64,000 nt of DNA from Saccharomonospora marina XMU15. GTDB taxonomy: Bacteria > Actinomycetota > Actinomycetes > Mycobacteriales > Pseudonocardiaceae. Numbering within the stretch: the stretch's first letter is position 1; the number at the start of each line of letters is the position of its first letter. Location of the stretch: positions 2,570,628 to 2,634,627 of the forward strand of contig NZ_CM001439.1 in the NCBI RefSeq assembly GCF_000244955.1. Reading direction: 5' to 3'. The notes below the pieces were generated by a model. That model searched no databases and had not been told where the DNA came from. It saw only the letters and a list, made by a program, of their open reading frames with translations. This document shows positions 1 to 8,831 of this stretch, in pieces. A program made the position numbers and the translations under genes.

Positions 1-201
1 GCACCGCCGGGGATATCCGCCGCCGACCGCGAGACCTGGATCAACGTGCTGACGAAGATGCACGACACGCAGGACTGGCGCGACCAACTGGTGAAATACG
101 GCTGGACCGACGCGTTCTCGACCGGCGAGGACTTCGCCGCGTTCCTGAAGCAACAGGACGACGCGGTCGCCGGAATCCTGGCCGAACTCGGCCTGGTATG
201 A
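1..201 (+). CDS. tctC: TctC-type solute-binding protein, C-terminal fragment
   Basis: The first 66 codons of the window are open in frame 1 and end in TGA at 199-201. The fragment is rich in Asp, Trp and Lys and reads like the last helices of Bug/TctC periplasmic receptors (for example KYGWTDAFSTGEDFAAFL). The tctB start codon overlaps its stop, and tctA follows, so the order tctC-tctB-tctA supports the assignment. In that family the protein binds a carboxylate outside the membrane and hands it to TctAB. The ligand cannot be told from this fragment. Confidence 0.8.
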   Translation, partial: APPGISAADRETWINVLTKMHDTQDWRDQLVKYGWTDAFSTGEDFAAFLKQQDDAVAGILAELGLV

Positions 202-740
202 GCAAAGGCGAGGAGACTCCCCGCCACGCCGAGGAATCCATGCCGGTGCCTCGGCGCGGCGGGGACCGCGCACAGTACGGCGCTTGCGCGTTCCTGGCAC
301 TGGTCGGCGCGGGGGTGATCATCGACGCCGCCCGCATCGGGCACGCCACGAGCAGTAACGACCCGATAGGCCCGCGCCCGGTTCCCATGCTGCTCGGTGT
401 GCTGCTGCTTGTCGTGGCGGGGGTGTACGCGGTCGACGTGGCGCGTGGCGGCACCGGTGAGCAGGAAAGCGGCGAGGACATCGACCTGACGACCTCGATC
501 GGTTGGCGCACCATCTCGCTGCTGGTCGGCGTCTTCATGGCCAACGCGCTGCTTATCGACAGCCTTGGCTGGGTCATCAGTGGATCAGCGCTGTTCTGGG
601 GGTCGGCGCTGGCACTGGGCAGCAGGCGTTACCTGACAAGCCTGGCCGTCGCTGTGGCGCTGTCGCTGGTGACCTTCTACGTATTCGCCATCGGGCTCGG
701 GGTGAACCTGCCCGCAGGCGTGCTGCAAGGGATTCTCTGA
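198..740 (+). CDS. tctB: TctB family small membrane subunit of a tripartite tricarboxylate transporter
   Basis: The 180-residue protein has a charged N-terminus of about 30 residues followed by four to five hydrophobic segments, the usual size and shape of TctB. Its ATG overlaps the tctC stop (ATGA at 198-201) and its own TGA overlaps the tctA ATG at 740, so the three genes are translationally coupled. TctB is the poorly conserved small membrane partner of TctA. The family call rests mainly on position and topology. Confidence 0.85.
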   Translation: MSKGEETPRHAEESMPVPRRGGDRAQYGACAFLALVGAGVIIDAARIGHATSSNDPIGPRPVPMLLGVLLLVVAGVYAVDVARGGTGEQESGEDIDLTTSIGWRTISLLVGVFMANALLIDSLGWVISGSALFWGSALALGSRRYLTSLAVAVALSLVTFYVFAIGLGVNLPAGVLQGIL

Positions 741-2251
741 TGGACAACCTGACGGAGTTGCTCGCCGGGTTCGAAAACGTGATCACACCGGCGAACCTGT
801 TGATCGCGCTTCTGGGCGTCACCGTGGGCACCGCCGTAGGCGTGTTGCCCGGCATCGGTCCAGCGATGACCGTGGCCCTGCTACTGCCGATCACCTACGG
901 AATGGATCCAACCCAGGCGTTCATCATGTTCGCCGGCATCTTCTACGGGGGAATGTTCGGCGGTTCGACGACGTCGATCCTGCTCAACACCCCGGGTGAG
1001 TCGGCCTCGGTGGTCACAGCCATCGAAGGCAACAAGATGGCCAAGGCAGGCCGCGCCGCCCAGGCGTTGGCCACGTCGGCCATCGGCTCCTTCGTCGCGG
1101 GCACCATCGGAACCCTGCTGCTGGTGCTCGTCACTCCGGTCGTGGTGAGCTTCGCGATCAGCCTCGGCGCCGCCGACTACCTGGCCATTATGGTTCTCGC
1201 TTTCGTGGCGGTGAGTGCGGTGCTCGGAGCTTCCCGCGTCCGCGGGTTCGCTTCGCTGCTGCTCGGACTCGTCATCGGCCTTGTCGGAATGGACCTGGTG
1301 ACGGGACAGCAGCGGCTGACCCTGGGAATTCCGCTGCTGGCGGACGGAATCGATGTCGTCGTGGTCGCGGTCGGCATCTTCGCTGTCGGCGAGGCGCTGT
1401 GGGTGGCGGCGCACCTGCGCCGCACTGCGAGCCAGGTGATACCCGTCGGCAGGCCCTGGATGGGCAGAAGTGACTGGAGTCGGTCCTGGAAGCCATGGCT
1501 GCGTGGCACCGCACTGGGTTTTCCGTTCGGCGCTCTGCCCGCAGGCGGAGCCGAGATTCCCACGTTCCTGTCCTACGTCACCGAGCGCAGACTCAGCAAG
1601 CATCCCGAGCAGTTCGGCAAGGGCGCCATTGAAGGTGTAGCCGGCCCGGAATCGGCGAACAATGCGTCAGCGGCGGGCACACTCGTACCGATGCTGGCGA
1701 TCGGGCTGCCTACCAATGCCACGGCGGCCATCATGCTCGCAGCCTTCCAGTCGTACGGCATCCAGCCTGGACCACTACTGTTCGAGCGAGAGTCCACTTT
1801 GGTTTGGACGTTGATCGCAAGTCTCTTCGTGGGCAACCTGCTGCTGCTCGTGCTGAATCTGCCGCTCGCGCCGGTGTGGGCGAAGCTGTTGCGTATTCCC
1901 CGACCGTACCTGTATGCGGGAATCCTGTTCTTCGCAGCCATGGGCGCCTACGCGGTCAACGGGCAAGCGTTCGATCTGTTCCTGTTACTGGCACTGGGCC
2001 TGCTCGGGTTCGGCATGCGCCGATTCGGCCTGCCTGTGCTCCCGCTCATCGTCGGTGTCATCCTCGGTCCGCTGGCCGAACGGCAGGGGCGGATGGCACT
2101 GCAGCTGTCGGGCGGTGACCTGTCCGGCCTGCTCGGGGGCCCGGTGTCGTTCGTGATCTATGCCATCATCGCTGTGGTCGTGTTGTGGCCACTGCTCGGC
2201 GGCTACTTGCGTAGGCGGTCACGAGCTGACGGACCCATCGCCGGTGTGTAG
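740..2251 (+). CDS. tctA: TctA family large membrane subunit of a tripartite tricarboxylate transporter
   Basis: The frame stays open upstream, but the start is placed at the ATG overlapping the tctB stop, giving 503 residues, the normal TctA length. The protein is almost wholly hydrophobic with about 11 to 12 membrane segments. It carries the TctA signature [18 protein letters not shown] at residues 70-87 and a second conserved stretch, [20 protein letters not shown], in the second half. It forms the channel of a secondary, binding-protein-dependent carboxylate importer. It converges on the HNH gene 8 bp downstream. Confidence 0.93.
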   Translation: MDNLTELLAGFENVITPANLLIALLGVTVGTAVGVLPGIGPAMTVALLLPITYGMDPTQAFIMFAGIFYGGMFGGSTTSILLNTPGESASVVTAIEGNKMAKAGRAAQALATSAIGSFVAGTIGTLLLVLVTPVVVSFAISLGAADYLAIMVLAFVAVSAVLGASRVRGFASLLLGLVIGLVGMDLVTGQQRLTLGIPLLADGIDVVVVAVGIFAVGEALWVAAHLRRTASQVIPVGRPWMGRSDWSRSWKPWLRGTALGFPFGALPAGGAEIPTFLSYVTERRLSKHPEQFGKGAIEGVAGPESANNASAAGTLVPMLAIGLPTNATAAIMLAAFQSYGIQPGPLLFERESTLVWTLIASLFVGNLLLLVLNLPLAPVWAKLLRIPRPYLYAGILFFAAMGAYAVNGQAFDLFLLLALGLLGFGMRRFGLPVLPLIVGVILGPLAERQGRMALQLSGGDLSGLLGGPVSFVIYAIIAVVVLWPLLGGYLRRRSRADGPIAGV

Positions 2252-2259
2252 GACCGTTC

Positions 2260-3423
2260 TCAACGGGGTGGCGGTATCGGATCGTGGAAGGAGTCGGGTG
2301 GGCTGGTGTGGGTGTGCCCGGACGGCGTAGTGATGGTGAGGTCGTGTGTGTACTTGTCGAACCGGTACTTCCAGCCGGGTGCGTTCTTCAGCCGATGATG
2401 TCGTCGGCAAAGCCCTACGAGGTTTCCGTGGTGTGTTCGCCCGTCCTCGCTCCAGGCGGTTACGTGGTCGAGGTCGCCGCGCTGGCTTGGCCGGTGGCAA
2501 CCGGGGAAGCGGCATTCACGGTCGCGTACCCGCACGTAGTCGTCGGTGACCGCGGGCGGCCGGTACCGCCGTCGACCGGCATCGACGGGTGTGCCGGTGA
2601 GTGGGTCGGTGACGATTCGGCGCCAGACGGAGGTGGGTTCCATGGCGATCTGCCTGGCGATGTGCGCCGGGATCGGACCGTACCCGGCCAGTTCGGCGGG
2701 TTCGTTGTTGAGTTCCATGAGCGTGCGCAGATCGACGTGGACGAACACCTCCGCTTTCGTGGCCGTGGCGCCTGGACCGGAACCCAGCAACAGGTCGGCG
2801 AGTACGTCCGCGCGCAGCTGATCGGTCGTTCGCTTCTCGTCGGCCGCACGCAGTGCGCGGGCGTGGCGGTCGATTCGCGCGTAGGCGGCGCCGGCCACTT
2901 CCGCGGGGAGGTGGGCCAGCAAGGTGGCCATTCCGTCGTCGCCGGGTAGCAGCTCGACTCGTCGGTGGAGCCTGCGGCGTTGCGCGCGCTCGGCGGCGCC
3001 GTCTGGGTCCACGCGATGTACGGCGGTGGTGGCCAGCCTGCGTATCGATGCCGGATCGCGCCCGCCGATCCGGTCGGCGAGGAGCACGTCCACCTGTCGG
3101 GCCTTTTCGTCGGTCAGGCAGGCGGTGGGTTCGGCGATCTTCGATGCTTTGTGTGAATCGATGACTCCGTTCTCCATTGCTGCCAGGGTGTTGGGCAGCC
3201 TGGTGACCAGTGCGCGCGCGAGATCGACCTGACGCCGGGCTGCTCGCTCGCCGATGGCGAGCGCCAATGCGACTTCGGACACGACATCGTGGCAGCCATC
3301 GCGGTCGCGGTGGTATGCGGCGATCTCGCGTAGCTGTCGCGCTTGGAGCCTGCAGATTTCCTGCTGCAGCGACCGGATTCGGCCCATGGCCGATTCACGA
3401 GACTTGCTTTCGGTTTCCCCCAT
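2260..3423 (-). CDS. DUF222 / HNH endonuclease domain protein (13E12-type)
   Basis: The 387-residue protein has an N-terminal helical DUF222 region and a C-terminal HNH nuclease. The nuclease core lies at about residues 304-345: a CRFPGC zinc pair, the DLDH motif, the central Asn of HHGNLVGLC and the final CRRHH. Such proteins are abundant and multi-copy in actinobacteria (the mycobacterial 13E12 family). They have the fold of metal-dependent nicking enzymes, but their biological role is unsettled. An internal Met at residue 13 is an alternative start. No integrase, transposase or terminal repeats lie around it. Confidence 0.9.
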   Translation of the reverse strand: MGETESKSRESAMGRIRSLQQEICRLQARQLREIAAYHRDRDGCHDVVSEVALALAIGERAARRQVDLARALVTRLPNTLAAMENGVIDSHKASKIAEPTACLTDEKARQVDVLLADRIGGRDPASIRRLATTAVHRVDPDGAAERAQRRRLHRRVELLPGDDGMATLLAHLPAEVAGAAYARIDRHARALRAADEKRTTDQLRADVLADLLLGSGPGATATKAEVFVHVDLRTLMELNNEPAELAGYGPIPAHIARQIAMEPTSVWRRIVTDPLTGTPVDAGRRRYRPPAVTDDYVRVRDRECRFPGCHRPSQRGDLDHVTAWSEDGRTHHGNLVGLCRRHHRLKNAPGWKYRFDKYTHDLTITTPSGHTHTSPPDSFHDPIPPPR

Positions 3424-3744
3424 GCCTTCGACCGTAGCCCAATTCCTTCCCCCTCGCTTCTACCCGAAATTATGAACGGCCCCGCGAATGTCCCATTCGT
3501 ACCACCATTTTGGGTAGAACCCGATCCGGAAAACAGTGGTTCCGGGATCGACCGAAGCAGAGGCACAGCCGTCGCGACGGGTTGTCGACACAACATCCCG
3601 GCCGCCCACAGGAAGGGCCACTCCACAGCCACCCGGTCACCGTCCATACCGGCCTCCGGGATTGCTCGGCATGGCTGATCGATTCGGGTCGTCGACGTCG
3701 ACGAGCGGGTGAGGGCCGAACCGACTCGCCGGGTAGGCGTGCGG
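3424..3744. other. Intergenic region upstream of the HNH gene
   Basis: This 321 bp stretch has no convincing gene. It is locally less GC-rich near 3455-3540. On the minus strand a CATAAT element (3469-3474) could be a -10 box for the HNH gene. Just upstream lies a 6-bp inverted repeat, CGAATG at 3485-3490 and CATTCG at 3494-3499, separated by TCC, which may be an operator. Nothing else is visible. Confidence 0.4.
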
Positions 3745-4395
3745 TCAGCGGCCGTCGATGGCGGCGGACACGATGGCGGTGACGACATCGAGCACACTGT
3801 CCACCAGTTCGTCGCGGCCCACCGGCAGGCCACCGCTGCCCCATTCGAGGAACAGGTTGACGATGGCGCCGGATGTCGCTGTCACGGTGGTCGCGAGCTT
3901 CTTCTCGGGCAGGGAATCGAGTGCCCCGCCGTCCACCGACCGCATCGCCGTCCGCAGTACCAGTTCCGGCAGCCTGCGGCGTGCGTGCAGTCGAAGGCGG
4001 GCGTCCGAAATGGTCTCCAGGAGCATGGCTCTGGTGCGAAGTGGGTCCTGCTCGAGCCATGCCGCCGCGGCGTCGAGCGCGGCCCGCATCCGGCCGAGGA
4101 AGTCCTGCGGTGCATCGGCGATGGCCGTCTCCACGCGGCCGCTCACGGCGGCGTACTGGTCGTCCCACACAGCGAGCAACAGGGCCTCGCGATCGGGAAA
4201 GCTCTCGTAGAAGTAGCGCGGGCTGAGGCTGGAGTGCCTTGCGACGGCTCGCACGGTCACCGCTGCCGCTCCCTGCGTGCCGAGCAGGTGGAAACCTGCA
4301 TCGAGGAGTTGGCGCCTGCGGCGGGCGCAACGCTCGTCGGCGGTGCTGCCGTGCCAGCGTGGTCGCTCGTCGACTTCGCTGCCTGCGCTTGACAT
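3745..4395 (-). CDS. TetR family transcriptional regulator
   Basis: A 216-residue regulator with an N-terminal TetR helix-turn-helix: ARRRRQLLDAGFHLLGTQGA, then TVRAVARHSSLSPRYFYESF with the typical recognition-helix end. The C-terminal ligand and dimer domain is of ordinary length. An upstream in-frame ATG at 4422 lies inside the perfect palindrome at 4420-4443, so the internal ATG at 4395 is the better start. It is divergent from the diiron hydrolase-like gene at 4456, and the palindrome sits between the two starts. It therefore probably represses both itself and the 4456-8769 operon. The inducer is unknown. Confidence 0.9.
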   Translation of the reverse strand: MSSAGSEVDERPRWHGSTADERCARRRRQLLDAGFHLLGTQGAAAVTVRAVARHSSLSPRYFYESFPDREALLLAVWDDQYAAVSGRVETAIADAPQDFLGRMRAALDAAAAWLEQDPLRTRAMLLETISDARLRLHARRRLPELVLRTAMRSVDGGALDSLPEKKLATTVTATSGAIVNLFLEWGSGGLPVGRDELVDSVLDVVTAIVSAAIDGR

Positions 4396-4419
4396 GTCCC
4401 CAACCGTAACGCAACGATG

Positions 4420-4443
4420 CATAGGAAACGGCTGTTTCCTATG
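4420..4443. promoter_or_regulatory. Perfect 10-bp inverted repeat, TetR-type operator
   Basis: Arms CATAGGAAAC (4420-4429) and GTTTCCTATG (4434-4443) flank the 4-bp spacer GGCT. The site lies in the divergent gap between the TetR gene (start 4395) and the hydrolase-like gene (start 4456). A dyad of this size is typical for a TetR-family dimer. Its right end overlaps the GGAGG ribosome-binding site (4443-4447) of the downstream gene. Confidence 0.8.
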
Positions 4444-4455
4444 GAGGACCGACGC

Positions 4456-5382
4456 ATGGGGTATGCGCAGAAGGCACGGTCACACGACAGCGTCGGGCGG
4501 CAGCGCTACGACACCGAGGCACACGCCATCCGTGCGCGGGACATGGACTTCACCTGGGGCGACGTGCCGATGCACTACATCCCCGGCCATATCGTGGCCA
4601 CCCACGTCTACAACTGCATGCACCTGCTGCTGCCTGAGGGGGAGAAGGTGATGTCGCGGGCGCTGGCGCAGGCATTGCCCTACATCGACGATCCGAGGCT
4701 GCACGAGGAGGTGATCGGCTTCATCGGACAGGAAGCCACCCACGCGGACAATCATCGGGGGGTGCTGGACCGGCTGGTCGACCTGGGCCTGGACCCCTCA
4801 CCGGTGCTCACCAGGCTGGACAAGATCCTGGACGTGATCATGACCGACTTCGGCAACGAGCGCGTCCGGCACCAGCTGCTGTGCGAACGGCTCGCGCTGT
4901 TCTCGGCACTGGAGCACTACACAGCCGTGTGGGGCAAGTTCTTCCTGCAGTCGCAGGGGCTGGCCGACTCGGGCATCCACCCGATGCTGCTCGACCTGCT
5001 GCGCTGGCACGGCGCGGAAGAGGTCGAGCACCGCAGCGTGGTCTACGACGCCTACCTGCACCTCGACGGTGGCTACGCGCGCCGAGCCCGCATGGCCGTC
5101 TTCGGCAGCCTCGCCCTGTTCGCCACGGGCATGCTCACGCTGACGTGGCTGGTGGTGAACGATCCCGAGCTGCGCAGGAATCGCAACCCGATCCGGCGCT
5201 ACTTCACGCCTGTCCTCCGCGGGATCGCGGCGACTCGCGGGAAGATCATTCCGAACGTCACCAGCTTCCTCACCGAGCTTCCCACCTACCTCAAGCCCGG
5301 CTTCCACCCGTCCCAACTCGGGGGCATGGACCTGGCCTTGCGCTACCTGGCCACCGCCCCGATCAAGGCGACGGCGCGGTGA
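4456..5382 (+). CDS. PF10118-like metal-dependent hydrolase (ferritin-like diiron fold)
   Basis: The 308-residue start at ATG 4456 is chosen because GGAGG lies 8 nt upstream; the ATGs at 4417 and 4441 lie inside or at the edge of the operator. The protein shows the Glu/His pattern of the predicted metal-dependent hydrolases related to diiron enzymes: GQEATHADNH near residue 90, ALEHYTAVW, then HGAEEVEHRSV, and a hydrophobic segment near residues 210-230. It heads an operon with a ferredoxin reductase, a flavin monooxygenase and an SDR, and overlaps the reductase start by 4 bp. A redox role with the reductase as electron donor fits better than plain hydrolysis, but that is inference. Confidence 0.85.
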   Translation: MGYAQKARSHDSVGRQRYDTEAHAIRARDMDFTWGDVPMHYIPGHIVATHVYNCMHLLLPEGEKVMSRALAQALPYIDDPRLHEEVIGFIGQEATHADNHRGVLDRLVDLGLDPSPVLTRLDKILDVIMTDFGNERVRHQLLCERLALFSALEHYTAVWGKFFLQSQGLADSGIHPMLLDLLRWHGAEEVEHRSVVYDAYLHLDGGYARRARMAVFGSLALFATGMLTLTWLVVNDPELRRNRNPIRRYFTPVLRGIAATRGKIIPNVTSFLTELPTYLKPGFHPSQLGGMDLALRYLATAPIKATAR

Positions 5383-6428
5383 AGGCCGTCGTCGATCCCG
5401 GCGTCGACGCCGTCGTGGCCGCGTACCGCGGCTACCTGAAGCTCTTCGCGGCCAGCCGGGCCGCGCCGGTGCTGTCCAGGCCGAAACCGGTGCGCCGAAC
5501 CGGCTTCGAACTCGCGCTCGCGGTCACCGACCGCACCATGGTGGCCGAGGACGTCGTCGCGCTCACCCTCGCCGATCCCGGAGGTGCCACTCTGCCTGCC
5601 TGGACGCCCGGCGCGCACCTCGACGTGCGGCTACCGTCGGGCGCACTCCGGCAGTACTCGCTGTGTGGCGACGCGGCCGACCGGGCCCGCTACCGCATCG
5701 CGGTCCGCCTGATCCGCGACGGCGGGGGAGGCTCGCGAGAGATCCACGAGCGGGTGCGTGAGGGTGACGTGCTGACGGTGCGCGGGCCCCGCAACGCGTT
5801 CCCGATGGTTTGCGAGCCGTCCTATCTGTTCATTGCAGGCGGCATCGGGATCACGGCACTGCTGCCGATGGTCCAGCAGGTCACCCGGTGGGGTGCCCGT
5901 TGGCGGCTCGACTATCTCGGACGTTCGCGTGACAGCCTGCCGTTTCTGGGCGAACTGTCCCGCTACGGCAGCAACGTGTCGGTCCGCACCGACGACGCGG
6001 CGGGGCCGGTCGATCCGGCGGAGGTTGTCGCACAGGCCGAGCCAGGAGCAGCGGTCTACTTCTGCGGACCACCTCCGTTGCTCGAGCCGATCAGGCGGTC
6101 CCTGCGCGAACACGATCCCACCGCCCGGCTGTACAGCGAACGGTTCTGCGCCCCGCCCGTGCGAAACGGCAAGCCGTTCACCATCCGGCTCGCCAGATCG
6201 AAGCGGGTGGTCCAGGTCGCCGCCGACGAGTCGGCCCTTGCCGCTTTGCTCCGTGAGCTGCCCGGAATCGCGTACTCGTGCAGGCAGGGTTTCTGCGGCA
6301 CCTGCCGGGTGACGGTGCTGTCGGGCGAGGTGGAGCATCGTGACAACATCCTGCGGCCGTCGGATCGGCAGCACACGATGCTGCCGTGCCTGTCGCGCGG
6401 CCACACGACTCTGGAACTCGACCTGTGA
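5379..6428 (+). CDS. Ferredoxin reductase, phthalate dioxygenase reductase type (flavin/NAD plus C-terminal [2Fe-2S])
   Basis: The start is the GTG overlapping the upstream stop (GTGA at 5379-5382), giving 349 residues. The order is a 40-residue lead, a flavin-binding beta barrel with the QYSLCGD motif, an NAD-binding domain (FIAGGIGITALLPM, then YFCGPPPLL), and a C-terminal plant-type [2Fe-2S] ferredoxin with Cys301, Cys306, Cys309 and Cys337. This is the PDR/VanB layout. It would pass electrons from NAD(P)H to the neighbouring diiron-like protein or to a separate oxygenase. The monooxygenase that follows has its own FAD and NADPH sites and does not need it. Confidence 0.93.
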   Translation: MKAVVDPGVDAVVAAYRGYLKLFAASRAAPVLSRPKPVRRTGFELALAVTDRTMVAEDVVALTLADPGGATLPAWTPGAHLDVRLPSGALRQYSLCGDAADRARYRIAVRLIRDGGGGSREIHERVREGDVLTVRGPRNAFPMVCEPSYLFIAGGIGITALLPMVQQVTRWGARWRLDYLGRSRDSLPFLGELSRYGSNVSVRTDDAAGPVDPAEVVAQAEPGAAVYFCGPPPLLEPIRRSLREHDPTARLYSERFCAPPVRNGKPFTIRLARSKRVVQVAADESALAALLRELPGIAYSCRQGFCGTCRVTVLSGEVEHRDNILRPSDRQHTMLPCLSRGHTTLELDL

Positions 6429-6439
6429 AGGACACCGCG

Positions 6440-7891
6440 ATGACCCATCACGGCGTGGTGATCGTCGGCGCCGGGTTCGGCGGCCTCGGCCTCGCTATCC
6501 GGCTGCGGCAGGCCGGAATCGACGACTACGTGATCCTCGAGCGGACCGGCAACCTCGGTGGCACCTGGAGCCGCAACACCTACCCCGGCGCCGCCTGCGA
6601 CGTGCCGTCGAGTTTGTACTCCTACTCGTTCGCGCCCAACCCCGGATGGCGGCGCAAGTACGGCAGGCAGCAGGAGATCCTGGACTACCTGCGAAGGACC
6701 GCCGAATCCCACGGGGTGGTGGAGCACCTGCGGTTGCGGACCGAGGTGCTCGACGCGGTGTTCGACGAGGACGGCCGACGCTGGCGCATCACGACCAACA
6801 GCGGAGAACTGAGCGCGGACATCCTGGTCAGCGCCGTCGGCGCGTTCGCGGAGGCAGCCGTACCCGACATCGCGGGTCTTTCGACGTTTCGTGGAACGCG
6901 GTTCCATACTCTGCACTGGGACCACGCCCACGACCTCTCCGGCGAACGGGTGGCCGTGATCGGAACCGGGGCCACGGCCGTGCAGGTGGTGCCCGAGATC
7001 CGCGAAGTGGCACGTGAGTTGTTGGTGTTCCAGCGAACGCCACCCTGGATCGTGCCCCGCATGGACCGAACCATCGGTGGGGTCGAGCGGATGGCCTACC
7101 GCGCCCTGCCGCTGCTGCAACGCCTCGCTCGGGGTGGCTGGTACGCCACGATCGAATCCTTCGGTCTCCCCGGCTTCGTCAGCACCAAGTTCCGCCACCC
7201 GTTCGAGATCCTCGGCAGGCTGCAACTCCTGCGGCAGGTGCCGGACCCGGAGCTTCGCGCTCGGCTGACTCCCGACTACATGATCGGCTGCAAGCGTGCC
7301 ATCTTCTCCGACGACTACTACCCGGCGTTGTGCCAGGACAACGTCACGCTGGTCACCGAAGGCATCACCGAGATCCGCCCGCACGCGATCGTGACCGGCG
7401 ACCGTGCCGAACACCGCGTGGACACGATCGTCTTCGCTACCGGTTTCACCGCCACCCCCGGATTGCTCGACCGGGTCAAGGGTGTCGACGGCCGCACCAT
7501 CGGCGACGTGTACCGCGAGCGGCCGCAGAGTTACCTCGGTACCGCGTACTCCGGCTTCCCGAACCTGTTCACCGTTCTGGGCCCGTTCGGTGCGGCGGGC
7601 AACCAGTCGGCAATTTTCATGATCGAGAGCCAGCTGACCTACATCGTCGACGCCGTGCGGCGGATGCGGGACTCCGGTTACCGCCGCGTCGAGGTTCGCC
7701 CCGAGGTGCAGCAGGCGTTCGTGGCGGAAGTCCACGAACGTAGCGCGGGCGGCACTTGGCTCGGCGGCGGTTGCACCAGCTACTACACCAACGGCGCGGG
7801 CATGAACGCCGGACTCTACCCCAACTGGTCGTTCGAGTACCGGCGCCGCACCCGCCGGTTCGACGTCGAGAACTACGAGGTGTCACGATGA
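6440..7891 (+). CDS. Baeyer-Villiger-type flavin monooxygenase
   Basis: Starting at ATG 6440 (GAAGG upstream) the protein has 483 residues. An N-terminal FAD Rossmann motif GAGFGG is at residues 10-15, GGTWSRNTYPGAACD at 40-54, and the Baeyer-Villiger fingerprint F-x-G-x3-H-x3-W-D at residues 150-161 (FRGTRFHTLHWD). A second GTGATA NADPH motif is near 175-180. Family members insert oxygen into ketones or oxidise heteroatoms using NADPH and O2. Its stop overlaps the SDR start, so an alcohol-ketone-ester sequence within the operon is plausible. Mycobacterial MymA operons show a similar monooxygenase, SDR and ADH mix. Confidence 0.93.
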   Translation: MTHHGVVIVGAGFGGLGLAIRLRQAGIDDYVILERTGNLGGTWSRNTYPGAACDVPSSLYSYSFAPNPGWRRKYGRQQEILDYLRRTAESHGVVEHLRLRTEVLDAVFDEDGRRWRITTNSGELSADILVSAVGAFAEAAVPDIAGLSTFRGTRFHTLHWDHAHDLSGERVAVIGTGATAVQVVPEIREVARELLVFQRTPPWIVPRMDRTIGGVERMAYRALPLLQRLARGGWYATIESFGLPGFVSTKFRHPFEILGRLQLLRQVPDPELRARLTPDYMIGCKRAIFSDDYYPALCQDNVTLVTEGITEIRPHAIVTGDRAEHRVDTIVFATGFTATPGLLDRVKGVDGRTIGDVYRERPQSYLGTAYSGFPNLFTVLGPFGAAGNQSAIFMIESQLTYIVDAVRRMRDSGYRRVEVRPEVQQAFVAEVHERSAGGTWLGGGCTSYYTNGAGMNAGLYPNWSFEYRRRTRRFDVENYEVSR

Positions 7892-8769
7892 ACCCGCTGA
7901 GCGTCTTCCTGCCCGGACCCGGACCGCTGGAACTCGACGGGAAGGTGGCGGTGGTCACCGGCGGCGGCAACGGTATCGGGCGGGAGACGGCACATTCGCT
8001 GGCCGCCCGCGGTTGCCTCGTCGCCGTCGTCGATGCCGACGAGGCGGCGGCGAAGCAGGTCGCCGCCGAGATCGGTGAGCACCGCGCGGTGGGCGTGGCA
8101 GCTGATGTTCGCGATCGGGAAGCCGTGGCGGAGGCGGTGCGGGTGGTGCTGCGGCGGTGGGGCAAACTGCACGTGGTGGTCGCCAACGCCGGCGTCACCC
8201 CCGAACCCGCGACCGTGCGGGTCGGCGACCCCGCCGATTTCGAACGGGTCGTTTCGGTGAACCTGTTCGGTGTGCTCAACACGGCCAAGGCCACCGTGGA
8301 GCCGTTGCTGCACAGTCGAGGGCACATCGCGGTGGTGGCTTCGGCCGCCGCGTTCTGCCCACCCGTGGGTGGCGCGTCCTACATGGTCAGCAAGGCGGCT
8401 GTCGAGCAGTTGGGACGGGCGTTGCGGCTGGAACTCGCGCCGCACGGTGTCACCGCGACCGTGTGCTACTTCGGGGTGGTGGATACGCGGCTGGCCCATG
8501 CCACCCTCGATCACGACCCCCTCGGCCGGGCACTGAACGCCATGCTGCCTTCGCCGCTGCGCGGGCGCATCACCGCGCACGAGGCGGCGCAGGCCGTCGT
8601 GGCCGCGGTGGAGCGTCGCCGCGCGCGGACGACGGCGCCTGCGGCCTGGGAGCCGGTGTCCTGGCTGCGTGGACTGCTCAACCCCGCGCTGGACCGGCTA
8701 CTTGTCCGTGACACCCGGCTGCACACGCTGATCAGGGAACTCGAGGACCGGGTACTGCGTTCTGGCTGA
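7888..8769 (+). CDS. Short-chain dehydrogenase/reductase
   Basis: ATG 7888 overlaps the previous stop and gives 293 residues. Classical SDR features are TGGGNGIG at residues 24-31, NAG at 101-103, catalytic Ser153 and the Y166-x3-K170 pair (YMVSK). A C-terminal extension of about 50 residues is predicted to be amphipathic. It is the last gene of the 4456-8769 operon and is followed directly by a strong hairpin. It likely interconverts an alcohol and ketone with NAD(P), feeding or following the monooxygenase. Confidence 0.93.
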   Translation: MNPLSVFLPGPGPLELDGKVAVVTGGGNGIGRETAHSLAARGCLVAVVDADEAAAKQVAAEIGEHRAVGVAADVRDREAVAEAVRVVLRRWGKLHVVVANAGVTPEPATVRVGDPADFERVVSVNLFGVLNTAKATVEPLLHSRGHIAVVASAAAFCPPVGGASYMVSKAAVEQLGRALRLELAPHGVTATVCYFGVVDTRLAHATLDHDPLGRALNAMLPSPLRGRITAHEAAQAVVAAVERRRARTTAPAAWEPVSWLRGLLNPALDRLLVRDTRLHTLIRELEDRVLRSG

Positions 8770-8780
8770 CCCCGCCGAGC

Positions 8781-8819
8781 GAAAGCGGCCACCACCCGAG
8801 ACGGGTGGTGGCCGCTTTC
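8781..8819. terminator. Strong bidirectional intrinsic terminator
   Basis: A perfect 17-bp stem, GAAAGCGGCCACCACCC (8781-8797) with GGGTGGTGGCCGCTTTC (8803-8819), and a 5-nt loop. It lies between the converging SDR and alcohol dehydrogenase genes. The stem ends in GAAA/TTTC, so it can act on both strands. Confidence 0.9.
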
Positions 8820-8831
8820 ACTCTCGTCGGG

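Noticed and set aside
881-1603. Minus-strand frame opposite tctA
   Set aside because: Low-complexity His/Asp/Arg-rich translation typical of antisense to a hydrophobic protein, with no motif.
2260-3423. Homing endonuclease or mobile element
   Set aside because: DUF222/HNH proteins are common stand-alone genes in actinobacteria. No flanking repeats, intron structure or interrupted host gene was seen.
6056-7735. Minus-strand frame of about 560 codons opposite the flavin monooxygenase
   Set aside because: No recognisable domain. The plus strand carries complete FAD, fingerprint and NADPH motifs.
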